DNA of 64,000 nt from Streptomyces zhaozhouensis (GCF_900230195.1 NZ_OCNE01000010.1:1-64000); one strand, 5' to 3'. Counted from the stretch's first letter, positions 35,025 through 44,018 are shown. Numbers and translations: made by a program. The notes: generated by a model not told the origin, from the sequence alone.

Positions 35025-35044
35025 CCGCCGAGGGAGCGGAAAAC
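35021..35044 (-). promoter_or_regulatory. SigB-type promoter candidate upstream of the sigma-factor gene
   Basis: On the minus strand GTTT (35044-35041) is followed by 14 bases and GGGTAA (35026-35021), close to the SigB consensus GNNT-N14-16-GGGTAC/T. It lies about 215 bases upstream of the sigma-factor start. Autoregulation is common in this family. Confidence 0.5.
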
Positions 35045-35084
35045 CCGCGAGAACCAGCGAGAACCAGCGAGAGAGGAGACGGCC

Positions 35085-35468
35085 GTGACCTATGGCGACT
35101 TCATGGCCACCGTCAGGGAACGCGGCGCGTACGCCGCGGACGAGGCCGAGCGGATCGTGGACGCGGTGATCGCCACCCTCGGCGAACGGCTGCCGCCCGC
35201 CTCGGCCGGGCACCTGGCCGACCAGTTGCCGACGCCGCTGGCCGACCTCATCGACGACTCCGGGGCGGCGGCCCGCACCTGGGGCGTCTCGGAGTTCGTC
35301 GTCCAGGTCGCCGAGGAGACCGAGCAGGACGAGGAGAGCGCGGAGCAGGACACCAGGGTCGTGTTCTCGGTGCTCGCCGACCAGATCTCGGGCGGCGAGA
35401 TGAACAAGCTGATCAGCCAGCTGCCGTCCGGCTACGCCGACCTCTTCGGCCACGCGGAGCTGAGCTGA
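35085..35468 (+). CDS. DUF2267 domain-containing protein
   Basis: A 127-residue acidic helical protein. MTYGDFMATVRERGAYAADEAERIVDAVIATLGERL and LADQLPTPLADLI are the DUF2267 signature; the second half repeats the pattern (VFSVLADQISGGEMNKLISQLPSGYADLF), giving an internal duplication. The family is widespread and has no proven biochemical role, but often appears in stress regulons. GTG start with GAGGAG upstream. Divergent from the SigB-type sigma gene. Confidence 0.9.
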   Translation: MTYGDFMATVRERGAYAADEAERIVDAVIATLGERLPPASAGHLADQLPTPLADLIDDSGAAARTWGVSEFVVQVAEETEQDEESAEQDTRVVFSVLADQISGGEMNKLISQLPSGYADLFGHAELS

Positions 35469-35502
35469 CCCGGCCGGGCTCCGGCCCGGCCGGGGCGGGC
35501 GC

Positions 35503-36312
35503 TCACGGGTGGCGCCACTCGTCCGTGGGCAGCGACGAGGCCCCGATCGGGCCCATGCGCAGCATCCCGCCGTCCACCGGCCAGGAGGCCCCGGTCACAT
35601 AGCTGGCGCGGTCGCCGGCGAGGAAGGCGATCACCTCGGCGACCTCCCGCGCGTCGCCGGGGCGCCGCAGCGGGATGCCGGGACGCTCCAGGGCGTGCAC
35701 GTCGACGTCCCGGTAGCCGTTCATGGGGGTGGCGATCTCGCCGGGCGCGACGGCGTTGACCCGGATGCCGTGCTCCGCCAGCTCCAGCGCCAGCACGGAG
35801 GTCAGCAGCCCGAGGCCGCCCTTGGACGCGCAGTAGGGGCCGGTGCCGACCCTGGGCTGGGTCTCGTGCACGCTGGTGACGTTGACGATCGCGCCGCCCT
35901 CGCCCTGGGCGATCATCCGGCGCGCGGCCCGCTGGGACAGCACCAGCGGACCCAGCAGGTTCACGTTCAACACCCGCTGTACCTCCGGGAGTTCGACGTC
36001 GAGCAGCGGGTGGGCGCCGCCGGTGCCCGCGTTGTTGACCAGGATGTCCCAGCGGTCGAACCGCGCGGCCAGCTCCTCGACGACGTCGGCGGCCTCCTCG
36101 GGCCGCCGGAGATCCACCTCGGCGGTCTCCGCCCGCCGCCCCTCGGCGCGCACCTCCGCCGCGGCGGCCTCCGCGCCGGCCGCGTCGCCGAACCACGCGA
36201 TGCCGACGTCCACGCCCTGCCGCGCGAGGGCGACGGCCGTGGCCCGGCCGATGCCCGAGTTCGCCCCCGTGACCACGGCGACGCGTCCCGCCGGCTCGTT
36301 GTCCTCGCCCAT
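35503..36312 (-). CDS. SDR family oxidoreductase (glucose dehydrogenase-like)
   Basis: A 269-residue classical SDR. Cofactor loop VAVVTGANSGIGRATAVAL, NNAG in DILVNNAGTGG, Ser-Tyr-Lys site VTSVHE and YCASKGG, and RVNAVAPGEIATPM. The C-terminal YVTGASWPVDGGM is typical of glucose-1-dehydrogenase-like stress-associated SDRs. GAGGAG precedes the ATG. The substrate is unknown. Convergent with DUF2267 across a 34-base gap. Confidence 0.92.
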   Translation of the reverse strand: MGEDNEPAGRVAVVTGANSGIGRATAVALARQGVDVGIAWFGDAAGAEAAAAEVRAEGRRAETAEVDLRRPEEAADVVEELAARFDRWDILVNNAGTGGAHPLLDVELPEVQRVLNVNLLGPLVLSQRAARRMIAQGEGGAIVNVTSVHETQPRVGTGPYCASKGGLGLLTSVLALELAEHGIRVNAVAPGEIATPMNGYRDVDVHALERPGIPLRRPGDAREVAEVIAFLAGDRASYVTGASWPVDGGMLRMGPIGASSLPTDEWRHP

Positions 36313-36435
36313 GTCGCTCTCCTCGTGTTCGCGTGCGCGGTGCGCCCCGCGCGTCGAGTCTCTACCCTCGCGCGGGCCGCGTGAGCACGGTGCGTGGGGG
36401 CTTGCGGAGGCGCGCGGAACGGGCCGGTCGCGCCG

Positions 36436-36460
36436 GTTTACGCCGTGGCGGGGTGGATAC
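36436..36460 (+). promoter_or_regulatory. SigB-type promoter candidate before the small PSQAEGER gene
   Basis: GTTT (36436-36439), 15 bases, GGATAC (36455-36460): one mismatch to GGGTAC. The -10 ends 10 bases before the ATG at 36471, so the transcript would have almost no leader, consistent with the missing Shine-Dalgarno sequence. Confidence 0.45.
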
Positions 36461-36470
36461 TCGCCGCGTC

Positions 36471-36632
36471 ATGAGCGATCAGTTGCCTTCCCAGGCCGAG
36501 GGGGAACGCGACCCGGACCTGCCCGACGGGGCCGACCCCGAGGACGAGCGGGAACGCAGCGGTCAGGACTTCCCGCGCCGGACGCCCTCCCAGGCGGAGG
36601 GCGAACGGATGGACGACCGCGACGACGAATGA
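36471..36632 (+). CDS. Small acidic protein with duplicated PSQAEGER motif
   Basis: 53 residues, nearly all charged or polar: MSDQLPSQAEGERDPDLPDG, then a second PSQAEGERMDDRDDE at the C terminus. PSQAEGER occurs at residues 6-13 and 39-46. It has no hydrophobic core and is probably disordered. There is no ribosome-binding site; a SigB-like promoter ends just upstream, so the message may be nearly leaderless. Function unknown. The repeated motif and the promoter are the reasons for calling it a real gene. Confidence 0.6.
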   Translation: MSDQLPSQAEGERDPDLPDGADPEDERERSGQDFPRRTPSQAEGERMDDRDDE

Positions 36633-36694
36633 CGCCGCCGCTTGGCTTTCGAGGTCTCTGACCCTCGCCCCGGCGTGTGGTCTCTCGCGCCGTT

Positions 36695-36716
36695 CCCCGC
36701 GCCCCTCGGTGCGGGG
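36695..36716. terminator. Single hairpin repeat element between convergent genes
   Basis: CCCCGC (36695-36700) pairs with GCGGGG (36711-36716) across 10 bases. The left part, CGCCGTTCCCCGCGCCCC, matches the left arm of the hairpin repeats at 41.3-41.8 kb and 47.8 kb. It lies between the PSQAEGER gene (plus) and the membrane protein (minus) and probably ends both transcripts. Confidence 0.55.
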
Positions 36717-36726
36717 CAGCGCGCCG

Positions 36727-37752
36727 TCAACCGCGGGAGGCCGGGCCGACGAGTTCGGCGAGGACGTCCTCCATCGTCACGAATCCGAGCAGCGTGCCGC
36801 GTTCGTTGACCACCGCCGCCAGATGCGTCTCCGCCGCCCGCATCGCCGTCAGGACGTCGTCCAGCCTGGTGTCGAGCCGCACCTGCACCACCGGGTGCAG
36901 CGCGCGGCGCGGGAACGGGCGGTCCCGGTCCCGGTCGGGGGCCGCCAGCGCGTCCTTGACGTGGAGAAAGCCCAGCACCGTGCGACCAGGCCCGGTCACC
37001 GGCATCCGCGAGTACCCGGAGGAGGCCGACGCCGCCTCCAACTGGCGCGGAGTCACCCGGTGTCCCACCGTCACCATCCGACCCGTCGACACCATGATCT
37101 CGGTGACCGTGCGACTGCCCAACTCCAGCGCGTCCCGCAGTCGTTCGCTCTCCTCGGCGGCCAGCAGCCCGGCCGCGTTGGAGTCCGCGACCATCTCGGC
37201 CAGCTCCATCTCGGTGAAGACCGAGGTCACCTCGTCCCTCGGCTCCACCCGCAGCAGCCGCAGCAGCAGGTTCGCGAACGAGTTGATCCCGAAGATCACC
37301 GGCCGCAGCGCCCTGGTCAGCGCCACCAGCGCCGGCCCCAGCAGCAGCGCCGTGCGCTCGGGCGCGGCCAGCGCGATGTTCTTCGGCACCATCTCGCCGA
37401 AGAGCATGTGCGCGTAGGTGGCCACCGACAGCGCGATGGCGAACGAGATCGGGTGCACCAGCCCGTGCGGCACGTGCGCCGCGTCGAAGAGCGGCTCCAG
37501 CAGGTGCGCCATCGCCGGCTCGGCCACCGCGCCCAGCACCAGCGACATCGCGGTGATGCCCAACTGCGCCGTCGCCATCATCGCCGACAGGTGCCGCAGC
37601 GCCCACAGCACCGTCGTCGCGCCCCGTTCGCCCGCCTCGGCGCGCGGCTCGATCTGGTCCCTGCGGACCGAGATCAACGCGAACTCGGCGCCCACGAAGA
37701 ACGCGTTGACCAGGATGGAGAGCGCGCCCAGCGTCAGTTGCAGCGCCGTCAT
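36727..37752 (-). CDS. CNNM/CBS-domain membrane protein (hemolysin family), short form
   Basis: A 341-residue protein. DUF21/CNNM membrane domain (residues 1-190) with helices such as LQLTLGALSILVNAFFVGAEFALI and the conserved GEMVPKNIALAAPERTA. A tandem CBS pair follows (SRTVTEIMVSTGRMVTV, HAVVNERGTLLGFVTMEDVLAELVG-like VVNERGTLLGFVTMEDV). The C-terminal CorC_HlyC domain of the longer paralogue is missing. CNNM proteins are linked to magnesium or cation homeostasis. ATGA overlap with the preceding paralogue couples their translation. Confidence 0.9.
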   Translation of the reverse strand: MTALQLTLGALSILVNAFFVGAEFALISVRRDQIEPRAEAGERGATTVLWALRHLSAMMATAQLGITAMSLVLGAVAEPAMAHLLEPLFDAAHVPHGLVHPISFAIALSVATYAHMLFGEMVPKNIALAAPERTALLLGPALVALTRALRPVIFGINSFANLLLRLLRVEPRDEVTSVFTEMELAEMVADSNAAGLLAAEESERLRDALELGSRTVTEIMVSTGRMVTVGHRVTPRQLEAASASSGYSRMPVTGPGRTVLGFLHVKDALAAPDRDRDRPFPRRALHPVVQVRLDTRLDDVLTAMRAAETHLAAVVNERGTLLGFVTMEDVLAELVGPASRG

Positions 37753-39071
37753 CGCGGCTCACCCCCCTGCGGCCGGGCCGCGTCCGGGGGCGCGGTGACC
37801 GCGACCCGTTCCGCGCGGTGGCGGGCCGTCAGCAGCACCGTCAGCCGCCAGCCGCCGACCTCCACCGTGTCGCCCTCCTCGGGGATCCGCGCCAACTCGG
37901 TGGCCAGCAGCCCGGCGACCGTCTCGTAGGGCCCCTCGGGCACGGTCAGCCCGATCGCCGCCAGTTGGTCCAGCCGGGCGCTGCCGCCCGCCTCCCAGCG
38001 GCCCGGACCGGTCCGCGCCAGGTCGGGGGTCTCCTGCGGGTCGTGTTCGTCGCGCACCTCGCCGACGACCTCCTCCACGATGTCCTCCAACGTGACCACG
38101 CCGGCCGTGCCGCCGTACTCGTCGACCACCACGCCCAGCGAACGGGTGCCGCGCAGCCGCTCCAGCAGCCGGTCGACCGGCAGGCTGTCGGGCACCAGCA
38201 CGGCGTCCGTCAGCAGTTCGAGCACCGGGGTCCCGGCGCGCCGGCCGCGTTCGACGGCGAGCACGTCCTTGATGTGGACCGTGCCCGCCACCTCGTCCAG
38301 CCCGTTCTCGTAGACGGGGAACCGCGAGAGCCCGGTCTCCAGGGTGAGCGCCGCCGCGTCGGCCGCCGTCGCCGTCGCCGGCAGCGCCCGCACGTCGACC
38401 CGGGGCGTCATCACGTTCTCCGCCGTCAGCTCCGCCAGGTGCAGGGTCCGCACGAACAGTTCGGCCGAGTCCCGGGGCAGCACCCCCTCGGCCGCCGAGT
38501 GCCGGGCGAGCGCCACCAGCTCCTGCGGGGTGCGGGCGGAGGCCAGCTCCTCGGTCGGCTCCACGCCGAACGCCCGCACCAGCCGGTTGGCCATCTCGTT
38601 CAGATGCCGGATGAACGGGGCGAACGCGGCGGTGAAGAGCCGCTGCGGCGCCGCGATGGTCCGCGCGACCGGCACCGGCCGGGAGATCGCCCAGTTCTTC
38701 GGCACCAGCTCGCCGACGACCATCAGCACCACCGTCGAGAGCACCACGCCCAGTCCCACGGCCACCGTGGACGCCAGCGACGGCGACAGGCCCGTGCCCT
38801 CCAGCGGGCCGCGCAGCAGCCGCGCCACCGAGGGCTCGGCCAGCATCCCGATCACCACCGAGGTCACCGTGATCCCCAGCTGGGCCCCGGAGAGCTGGAA
38901 GGTCAGCTGGCGCACGGCGCGCACCGCGCCCGCCGCGCCCTTCTGCCCCTCGCGCGCCGCCCGCTCCAGCTGCCCACGCTCCACCGTGGTCAGCGAGAAC
39001 TCGGCGGCGACGAAGACCGCGCAGGCCAACGTCAGGGCCAGCGCCACACACAACAGCACCACTTCCGTCAC
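37749..39071 (-). CDS. CNNM/CBS/CorC-domain membrane protein (hemolysin family), long form
   Basis: A 440-residue protein with the complete order: DUF21/CNNM domain (VLLCVALALTLACAVFVAAEFSLTTVERGQL, VVGELVPKNWAISRP), two CBS motifs (AENVMTPRVDVRALP, GVVVDEYGGTAGVVTLEDIVEEVVGE) and a C-terminal CorC_HlyC domain (DTVEVGGWRLTVLLTARHRAERV). GTG start after GAGGAGAGG. Probably partners with the short paralogue downstream in divalent-cation efflux or sensing. Confidence 0.92.
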   Translation of the reverse strand: MTEVVLLCVALALTLACAVFVAAEFSLTTVERGQLERAAREGQKGAAGAVRAVRQLTFQLSGAQLGITVTSVVIGMLAEPSVARLLRGPLEGTGLSPSLASTVAVGLGVVLSTVVLMVVGELVPKNWAISRPVPVARTIAAPQRLFTAAFAPFIRHLNEMANRLVRAFGVEPTEELASARTPQELVALARHSAAEGVLPRDSAELFVRTLHLAELTAENVMTPRVDVRALPATATAADAAALTLETGLSRFPVYENGLDEVAGTVHIKDVLAVERGRRAGTPVLELLTDAVLVPDSLPVDRLLERLRGTRSLGVVVDEYGGTAGVVTLEDIVEEVVGEVRDEHDPQETPDLARTGPGRWEAGGSARLDQLAAIGLTVPEGPYETVAGLLATELARIPEEGDTVEVGGWRLTVLLTARHRAERVAVTAPPDAARPQGGEPR

Positions 39072-39117
39072 CGGGTCATCCTCTCCTCGGATCGGCTCAC
39101 ACCGTCGGATGTTCCGC

Positions 39118-39142
39118 GTTTGCCCCCTTCGCGCCCGGGTAC
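39118..39142 (+). promoter_or_regulatory. Perfect SigB-type promoter match upstream of GH31 gene
   Basis: GTTT (39118-39121), 15 bases, GGGTAC (39137-39142), an exact match to the SigB-type consensus. It lies 63 bases before the GH31 start and gives a leader of about 55 nt. The best of the SigB-type matches in the window. Confidence 0.6.
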
Positions 39143-39204
39143 TCGGCGCGGCGCCCACGCGTCGGACCCGCGTGGCGCGATCCGTGCAGCGAGGAGCGGC
39201 CCCG

Positions 39205-41229
39205 ATGGATGTGGACCCCTTCGTCGCGGCCGAGCCCTCGGCCGACGGCAGCGAGCTGCTGGTGACGCTCGGCTCCGGACGATCCGTGCGCGTCGTGCCG
39301 ACCGTCCCGGTGCCCGGCGTGCTGCGGCTGCGCTCGGCCGGGACCGGCACCGGGAGGCGGAGCGACGACAGCCCCATGCTGGTCCCGCTGGAGGAGCACC
39401 CGGCCACCCTCACCCGGACGCCGGACGGCGTGGAGATCAGCGGCCCCGAGGTGCGGGCCCACTGGGACGCCGGGGTCGCGGACGGGGTGGTGCAGGGGCT
39501 GCGGTTCGGCACGTTCGCCCGGTTCGCCTCGCCGGAGGCCGACACCCTTCCGCACCCCGCGGGCTACCGGCCGGCGACCGACGGGCAGCCGGCCGGATGG
39601 CTGGAGACCGTGCGGCTGGCGCCGGACGCGGCGGTCTACGGCGGCGGCGAGAGCTACCAGGGCATCAACCTGCGCGGGCGGCGGCGCCAACTGCGCAACA
39701 CCGAGCAGAACCGGGACGGCGGCCGGGACTCGGCCTATCTCAACATCCCGCTGCTGTGGTCCGACGCCGGCTGGGGTCTCTTCGCCCCCACGGGCGCCCA
39801 GGTGGTGGCCGACATCGGCGCCACCCACTCGGAGGCGCTGCTGCTGCGGATCGACGGCGAGGACCTGGACCTCTTCCTGATCGCCGGCGACGCGCCCACC
39901 GTGCTCGCCCGCTATCTGGCGCTCACCGGCCGGCCGCGCACCCTGCCCGAGTGGGCGTTCGGGGTGTGGATGAGCCGCAGCTCGTACTTCACGGCGGACG
40001 AGGTGGTGGAGACGGTCGACGCGCTGCGCCGAGCGGACTGCCCGGTGGACGTGGTCCATGTCGACGAGTGGCTGGACCAGCGGGTGCTGGACGATCCCAC
40101 GTGGTCGACGGAGGCCGACCGCTCCCGCTTCCCCGAGGGCTGGGCACGGCGGCTGGCGGAACGCGGGGTGCGCCTCAGCCTGTGGATCAACCCCTATGTG
40201 CGGCGGGAGAGCCCGCTGGGCCGGGAGCTCGCCGCCCGGGGCCATCTGGTGCGCGACGCGCGCGGCGAGCCGGTGGCCGTCGCCGACAAGGCCAGCGCCT
40301 CACTGATCGACTTCACCCATCCGGAGGCGCGCGAGTGGTGGTGCGAACGGCTGGCCGCCACGCTGCGCACCGAGCACAACGCGGCGGTGCTCGCCGACTT
40401 CGGCGAGGAGATCCCCGACGACGCCGTCTTCGCCGCCGGCTACCTGGGCGCCGACTGGCACAACACCTACGGGCTGATCTATCAGGACACGGTGCACGAG
40501 GCGGGCCGCAGGGCACGGGGCGGCGACTTCGTCGCGATCTCCCGCTCGGGGACGGCGGGTTCGCAGCGCGACCCGGCACACTGGGCCGGGGATCTGCCCT
40601 CCACCTGGTCGGGAATGGTCTCCACGCTGCGCGCCGTGCTGTCCATGGCGCTCAGCGGATGCTCGGTCGTCACGCATGACGCGGGCGGCTACTGGACGCC
40701 CGCGTCCTACCACCGGGCCGAGGAACTGCGGGCGACGATGACACCGGACGCGGTGGAGACCGACGTGGACCCGGAGCTGTACGCGCGCTGGGCGCAGTGG
40801 GCGGCGTTCTCCGCGCTGACCCGCTTCCACGGGGTGGGGCGGCGCGAACCGATCGCCTACCCCGAGCCGTTCGCGTCCGCCGCGATCGCGGCCTGCCGGC
40901 TGCGGAAGCGGATGCGGCGCTATCTGGTGGCCTCCGCCGAGTCGGCCGTCGGCGGGCTGCCGTTGGTGTGGCCGATGCCGTTGGCGTTTCCGGGCGACCG
41001 GGCAGCGCGGGACGCCTGGGACCAGTATCTGCTGGGCAGCGACGTGCTGGTCGCGCCGCTGCTCGAACCGGGCGGCGCGCGGCGGCTGTGGGTGCCGGAG
41101 GGGGAGTGGACCGGGCTGGTCGGCTGCCCGACGCTGACCGGGCCCGGCTGGCGCGAAGTGCGCTGCGACATCGAGCAGTTCCCCGCGTACGTCCGCGCGG
41201 AGCGCGGACCCGGGGCGGTGCTGTCCTGA
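39205..41229 (+). CDS. Glycoside hydrolase family 31 alpha-glycosidase (alpha-xylosidase-like)
   Basis: A 674-residue cytoplasmic enzyme. The N-terminal beta-sandwich ends with YGGGESYQGINLRGRR; the catalytic barrel contains WAFGVWMSRSSYFTADEVVE, DVVHVDEWLD and LADFGEEIPDDA with nucleophile Asp398. The acid/base is probably Asp463 in HWAGDLPSTW. The 65-residue spacing and the DFGE-IP-D context follow E. coli YicI alpha-xylosidase. GAGGAG precedes the ATG. A perfect SigB-type promoter match upstream links it to stress or development rather than to a local sugar regulator. It has no transporter partner. Confidence 0.9.
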   Translation: MDVDPFVAAEPSADGSELLVTLGSGRSVRVVPTVPVPGVLRLRSAGTGTGRRSDDSPMLVPLEEHPATLTRTPDGVEISGPEVRAHWDAGVADGVVQGLRFGTFARFASPEADTLPHPAGYRPATDGQPAGWLETVRLAPDAAVYGGGESYQGINLRGRRRQLRNTEQNRDGGRDSAYLNIPLLWSDAGWGLFAPTGAQVVADIGATHSEALLLRIDGEDLDLFLIAGDAPTVLARYLALTGRPRTLPEWAFGVWMSRSSYFTADEVVETVDALRRADCPVDVVHVDEWLDQRVLDDPTWSTEADRSRFPEGWARRLAERGVRLSLWINPYVRRESPLGRELAARGHLVRDARGEPVAVADKASASLIDFTHPEAREWWCERLAATLRTEHNAAVLADFGEEIPDDAVFAAGYLGADWHNTYGLIYQDTVHEAGRRARGGDFVAISRSGTAGSQRDPAHWAGDLPSTWSGMVSTLRAVLSMALSGCSVVTHDAGGYWTPASYHRAEELRATMTPDAVETDVDPELYARWAQWAAFSALTRFHGVGRREPIAYPEPFASAAIAACRLRKRMRRYLVASAESAVGGLPLVWPMPLAFPGDRAARDAWDQYLLGSDVLVAPLLEPGGARRLWVPEGEWTGLVGCPTLTGPGWREVRCDIEQFPAYVRAERGPGAVLS

Positions 41230-41262
41230 CGGACGGGGCTGGCCGACCACTCACGTGCGTGG

Positions 41263-41803
41263 CTTGTGTGGGTGGTCGTCCTCGCCCCGGTGGGTGGTTG
41301 CTCGCGCGGTTCCTCGCGCCCCTGCTGCGTCGGTGGGCGGTTTGGGGGCGCGGGGGACTGCGCGGGTGCTGGGTGGCGGGGGTTGGTCGACTGCGGTCCT
41401 GGCTGGTTGGGTGGGTTGTCGTCCTTGCCCCGGTGGTGGGTTGCTCGCGCAGTTCCTCGCGCCCCTTCGACGTCGGTGGGCGGTTTGGGGGCGCGGGGAA
41501 CTGCGCGGTGCGTGGGTGGCGGGGGTTGGTCGACTACTGGCCTTGCCGGCCGGGGTGGGTTGTCGTCCTCGCTCCGGTGGGTGGTTGCTCGCGCGGTTCC
41601 TCGCGCCCCTGTTGCGTCGGTGGGCGGCTTGTTGGGGGCGCGGGGAACTGCGCGGGTGCTGGGTGGCGGGGGTTGGTCGACTACTGGCCTTGCTGGCCTG
41701 GGTGGGTGGTCGTCCTCGCCCCGGTGGGTGGTTGCTCGCGCAGTTCCCCGCGCCCCTTTCACGCCGGTGGGCGGCTTGGGGGCGCGGGAACCGCGGGTGG
41801 CAC
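41263..41803. repeat. Tandem array of four hairpin repeats, about 145-bp period
   Basis: Four units with left arms GCGC(A/G)GTTCC(C/T)CGCGCCCC at 41304-41322, 41447-41465, 41591-41609 and 41738-41756, and right arms GGGGCGCGGGGAACTGCGC (variants) at 41345-41363, 41488-41506, 41635-41653 and about 41779-41796. Each unit folds into a stem of about 19 bp with a 22-26 nt loop, and substitutions often keep G-U or G-C pairing. Spacing is 143, 144 and 147 bases. The array fills the space between the convergent GH31 and mutB genes. No gene is present. Confidence 0.85.
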
Positions 41804-41825
41804 CGGCGAGGTGGGCGGCCGGCCG

Positions 41826-44018
41826 CTAGGCCACTTCGTGGCCCAGCGTCTCCGACAGGTGATCCAGCAGCCGCAGCGCCGCCTCCGGGATGACCGTTCC
41901 CGGAGGGAAGACCGCGACGGCGCCCGCCTCGTGGAGGGCGGGGACGTCGGCCGGCGGGATCACCCCGCCGACGACGATGCCGATGTCGTCACGGCCGGCC
42001 GCGTCCAGCTCCTCGCGCAGCGCCGGCACCAGCGTGAGGTGGCCGGCGGCGAGCGAGGAGACCCCGACGAGGTGGGTGTCGGCCTCGACGGCCTGCCGGG
42101 CGACCTCGGCCGGGGTCTGGAAGAGCGGGCCGACGTCGACGTCGAAGCCGAGGTCGGCGAAGGCCGTCGCGATGACCTTCTGGCCCCGGTCGTGGCCGTC
42201 CTGGCCCATCTTGGCGATCAGGATGCGCGGGCGGCGCCCCTCGGCCTCGGCGAAGGCGTCGACCCGGGCGCGCGCGGTCTCGATGGCGGAGGAGGCTCCT
42301 GCCTCGTGTCGGTACACCCCGGAGATCGTACGGACATCACCGGTGTGCCGGCCGTACACCCGCTCCAGGGCGTCGGAGATCTCGCCGACGGAGGCGTGCG
42401 CGCGGGCGGCCGCGACGGCGTGCTCCAGCAGGTTGCCGTCGCCCTCGGCGGCGCGGGTGAGGGCGCGCAGGGCGTCCTGGCAGGCGGCCTCGTCGCGGTC
42501 GGCGCGCAACCGGCGCAGCTTCTCCACCTGTTGGGCGCGCACCGAGGTGTTGTCGACCTTGAGCACGTCGATGGCCTGGTCCTCGGCGACCTGGTACTTG
42601 TTGACGCCGATGACGGGCTGCCGCCCGGAGTCGATGCGCGCCTGCGTGCGGGCCGCGGCCTCCTCGACGCGCATCTTCGGGATGCCGGCGTCGATCGCCC
42701 TGGCCATGCCGCCGGCCTGCTCGATCTCCCGGATGTGGCCCCAGGCGCGGCGCGCCAGGTCGGCGGTGAGGCGTTCCACGTAGGCCGAGCCGCCCCACGG
42801 GTCGATGACCCGGGTGGTGCCCGACTCCTGCTGCAGCAGGATCTGCGTGTTGCGGGCGATGCGCGCGGAGAAGTCGGTGGGCAGCGCCAGCGCCTCGTCG
42901 AGGGCGTTGGTGTGCAGCGACTGGGTGTGGCCCTGGGTGGCGGCCATCGCCTCCACACACGTGCGGGTGACGTTGTTGAAGACGTCCTGCGCGGTCAACG
43001 ACCACCCCGAGGTCTGCGAATGGGTCCGCAGCGACAGGGACTTGGGGTTCTCGGGACCGAACTGGTCGACCAGCCTGGCCCACAGCAGCCGGGCGGCGCG
43101 GAGCTTGGCGATCTCCATGAAGAAGTTCATGCCGATGCCCCAGAAGAACGACAGCCGCGGCGCGAACGTGTCCACGCCCAGACCCGCGGCCTGCCCGGCG
43201 CGCAGGTACTCGACCCCGTCGGCCAGCGTGTACGCCAGCTCCAGGTCGGCCGTGGCCCCCGCCTCCTGGATGTGGTACCCGGAGATGGAGATCGAGTTGT
43301 AGCGCGGCATGTTCCGGGAGGTGAACGCGAAGATGTCGGAGATGATCCGCATCGAGGGGCCCGGCGGGTAGATGTAGGTGTTGCGGACCATGAACTCCTT
43401 GAGGATGTCGTTCTGGATGGTCCCCGCCAGCTTCTCCCGGGGCACGCCCTGCTCCTCGGCGGCCACGATGTACAGCGCCAGCACCGGCAGCACCGCGCCG
43501 TTCATGGTCATCGACACCGACATGCGGTCCAGCGGGATGCCGTCGAAGAGCTGCCGCATGTCGAGGATCGAGTCGATCGCCACCCCGGCCATGCCCACGT
43601 CGCCCGTCACACGGGGGTGGTCGGAGTCGTAGCCGCGGTGGGTCGGCAGGTCGAACGCGACGGACAGGCCCTTCTGGCCGGCGGCCAGGTTGCGCCGGTA
43701 GAAGGCGTTGGACTCCTGGGCCGTGGAGAAGCCGGCGTACTGGCGGATCGTCCACGGCTGGTTGACGTACATCGTCGGGTACGGGCCGCGCAGGAACGGG
43801 GCCGTGCCCGGATAGGTCTCCAGGAAGTCCAGGCCCGCCAGGTCCTCGTCCGTGTACAGCGGGCGGACGTCGATGCCCTCGGGGGTGTGCCAGGTCAGGT
43901 CGCTCACCGCGTGCCCGGTCCGCTCCTTGACGGCCGCCGCCCACACCTCGCCCTGCCCGGGGCCCGCCGGTGGCGGGTCACCCAACTCGACGGTGGAGAA
44001 GTCGGGGATCTCGATCAT
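41826..44018 (-). CDS. mutB: Methylmalonyl-CoA mutase, large (catalytic) subunit
   Basis: A 730-residue adenosylcobalamin enzyme interconverting succinyl-CoA and methylmalonyl-CoA. The CoA/substrate barrel shows [23 protein letters not shown] and [20 protein letters not shown]. The cobalamin domain has [20 protein letters not shown] with His609 as lower axial ligand, then GVSSLAAGH and VVGGVIPP. Length is normal. Its ATG shares one base with the mutA stop (TGATG). In Streptomyces it feeds polyketide extender units and odd-chain fatty-acid metabolism. A B12 uptake operon lies 4 kb away. Confidence 0.96.
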   Translation of the reverse strand: MIEIPDFSTVELGDPPPAGPGQGEVWAAAVKERTGHAVSDLTWHTPEGIDVRPLYTDEDLAGLDFLETYPGTAPFLRGPYPTMYVNQPWTIRQYAGFSTAQESNAFYRRNLAAGQKGLSVAFDLPTHRGYDSDHPRVTGDVGMAGVAIDSILDMRQLFDGIPLDRMSVSMTMNGAVLPVLALYIVAAEEQGVPREKLAGTIQNDILKEFMVRNTYIYPPGPSMRIISDIFAFTSRNMPRYNSISISGYHIQEAGATADLELAYTLADGVEYLRAGQAAGLGVDTFAPRLSFFWGIGMNFFMEIAKLRAARLLWARLVDQFGPENPKSLSLRTHSQTSGWSLTAQDVFNNVTRTCVEAMAATQGHTQSLHTNALDEALALPTDFSARIARNTQILLQQESGTTRVIDPWGGSAYVERLTADLARRAWGHIREIEQAGGMARAIDAGIPKMRVEEAAARTQARIDSGRQPVIGVNKYQVAEDQAIDVLKVDNTSVRAQQVEKLRRLRADRDEAACQDALRALTRAAEGDGNLLEHAVAAARAHASVGEISDALERVYGRHTGDVRTISGVYRHEAGASSAIETARARVDAFAEAEGRRPRILIAKMGQDGHDRGQKVIATAFADLGFDVDVGPLFQTPAEVARQAVEADTHLVGVSSLAAGHLTLVPALREELDAAGRDDIGIVVGGVIPPADVPALHEAGAVAVFPPGTVIPEAALRLLDHLSETLGHEVA

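Larger units (their letters stand above)
34805..35084. other. Divergent region, sigma factor versus DUF2267 gene
   Basis: 280 bases without a gene. It holds two overlapping SigB-type promoter matches around 35000-35044 and a short direct repeat (GAGAACCAGC twice, about 35049-35069) just before the DUF2267 ribosome-binding site. Confidence 0.5.

Noticed and set aside
35049..35069. Operator or iteron from the GAGAACCAGC direct repeat
   Set aside because: Only two copies next to a ribosome-binding site, with no inverted symmetry; probably slippage.
36363..36368. SigB-type promoter (GGGTAG on minus) before the SDR gene at 36312
   Set aside because: The -10 resembles the consensus but no acceptable -35 is found at 14-16 bases.
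41263..41803. CRISPR array
   Set aside because: The repeated units are about 145 bp with internal hairpins and similar sequence throughout; there are no short unique spacers and no cas genes.
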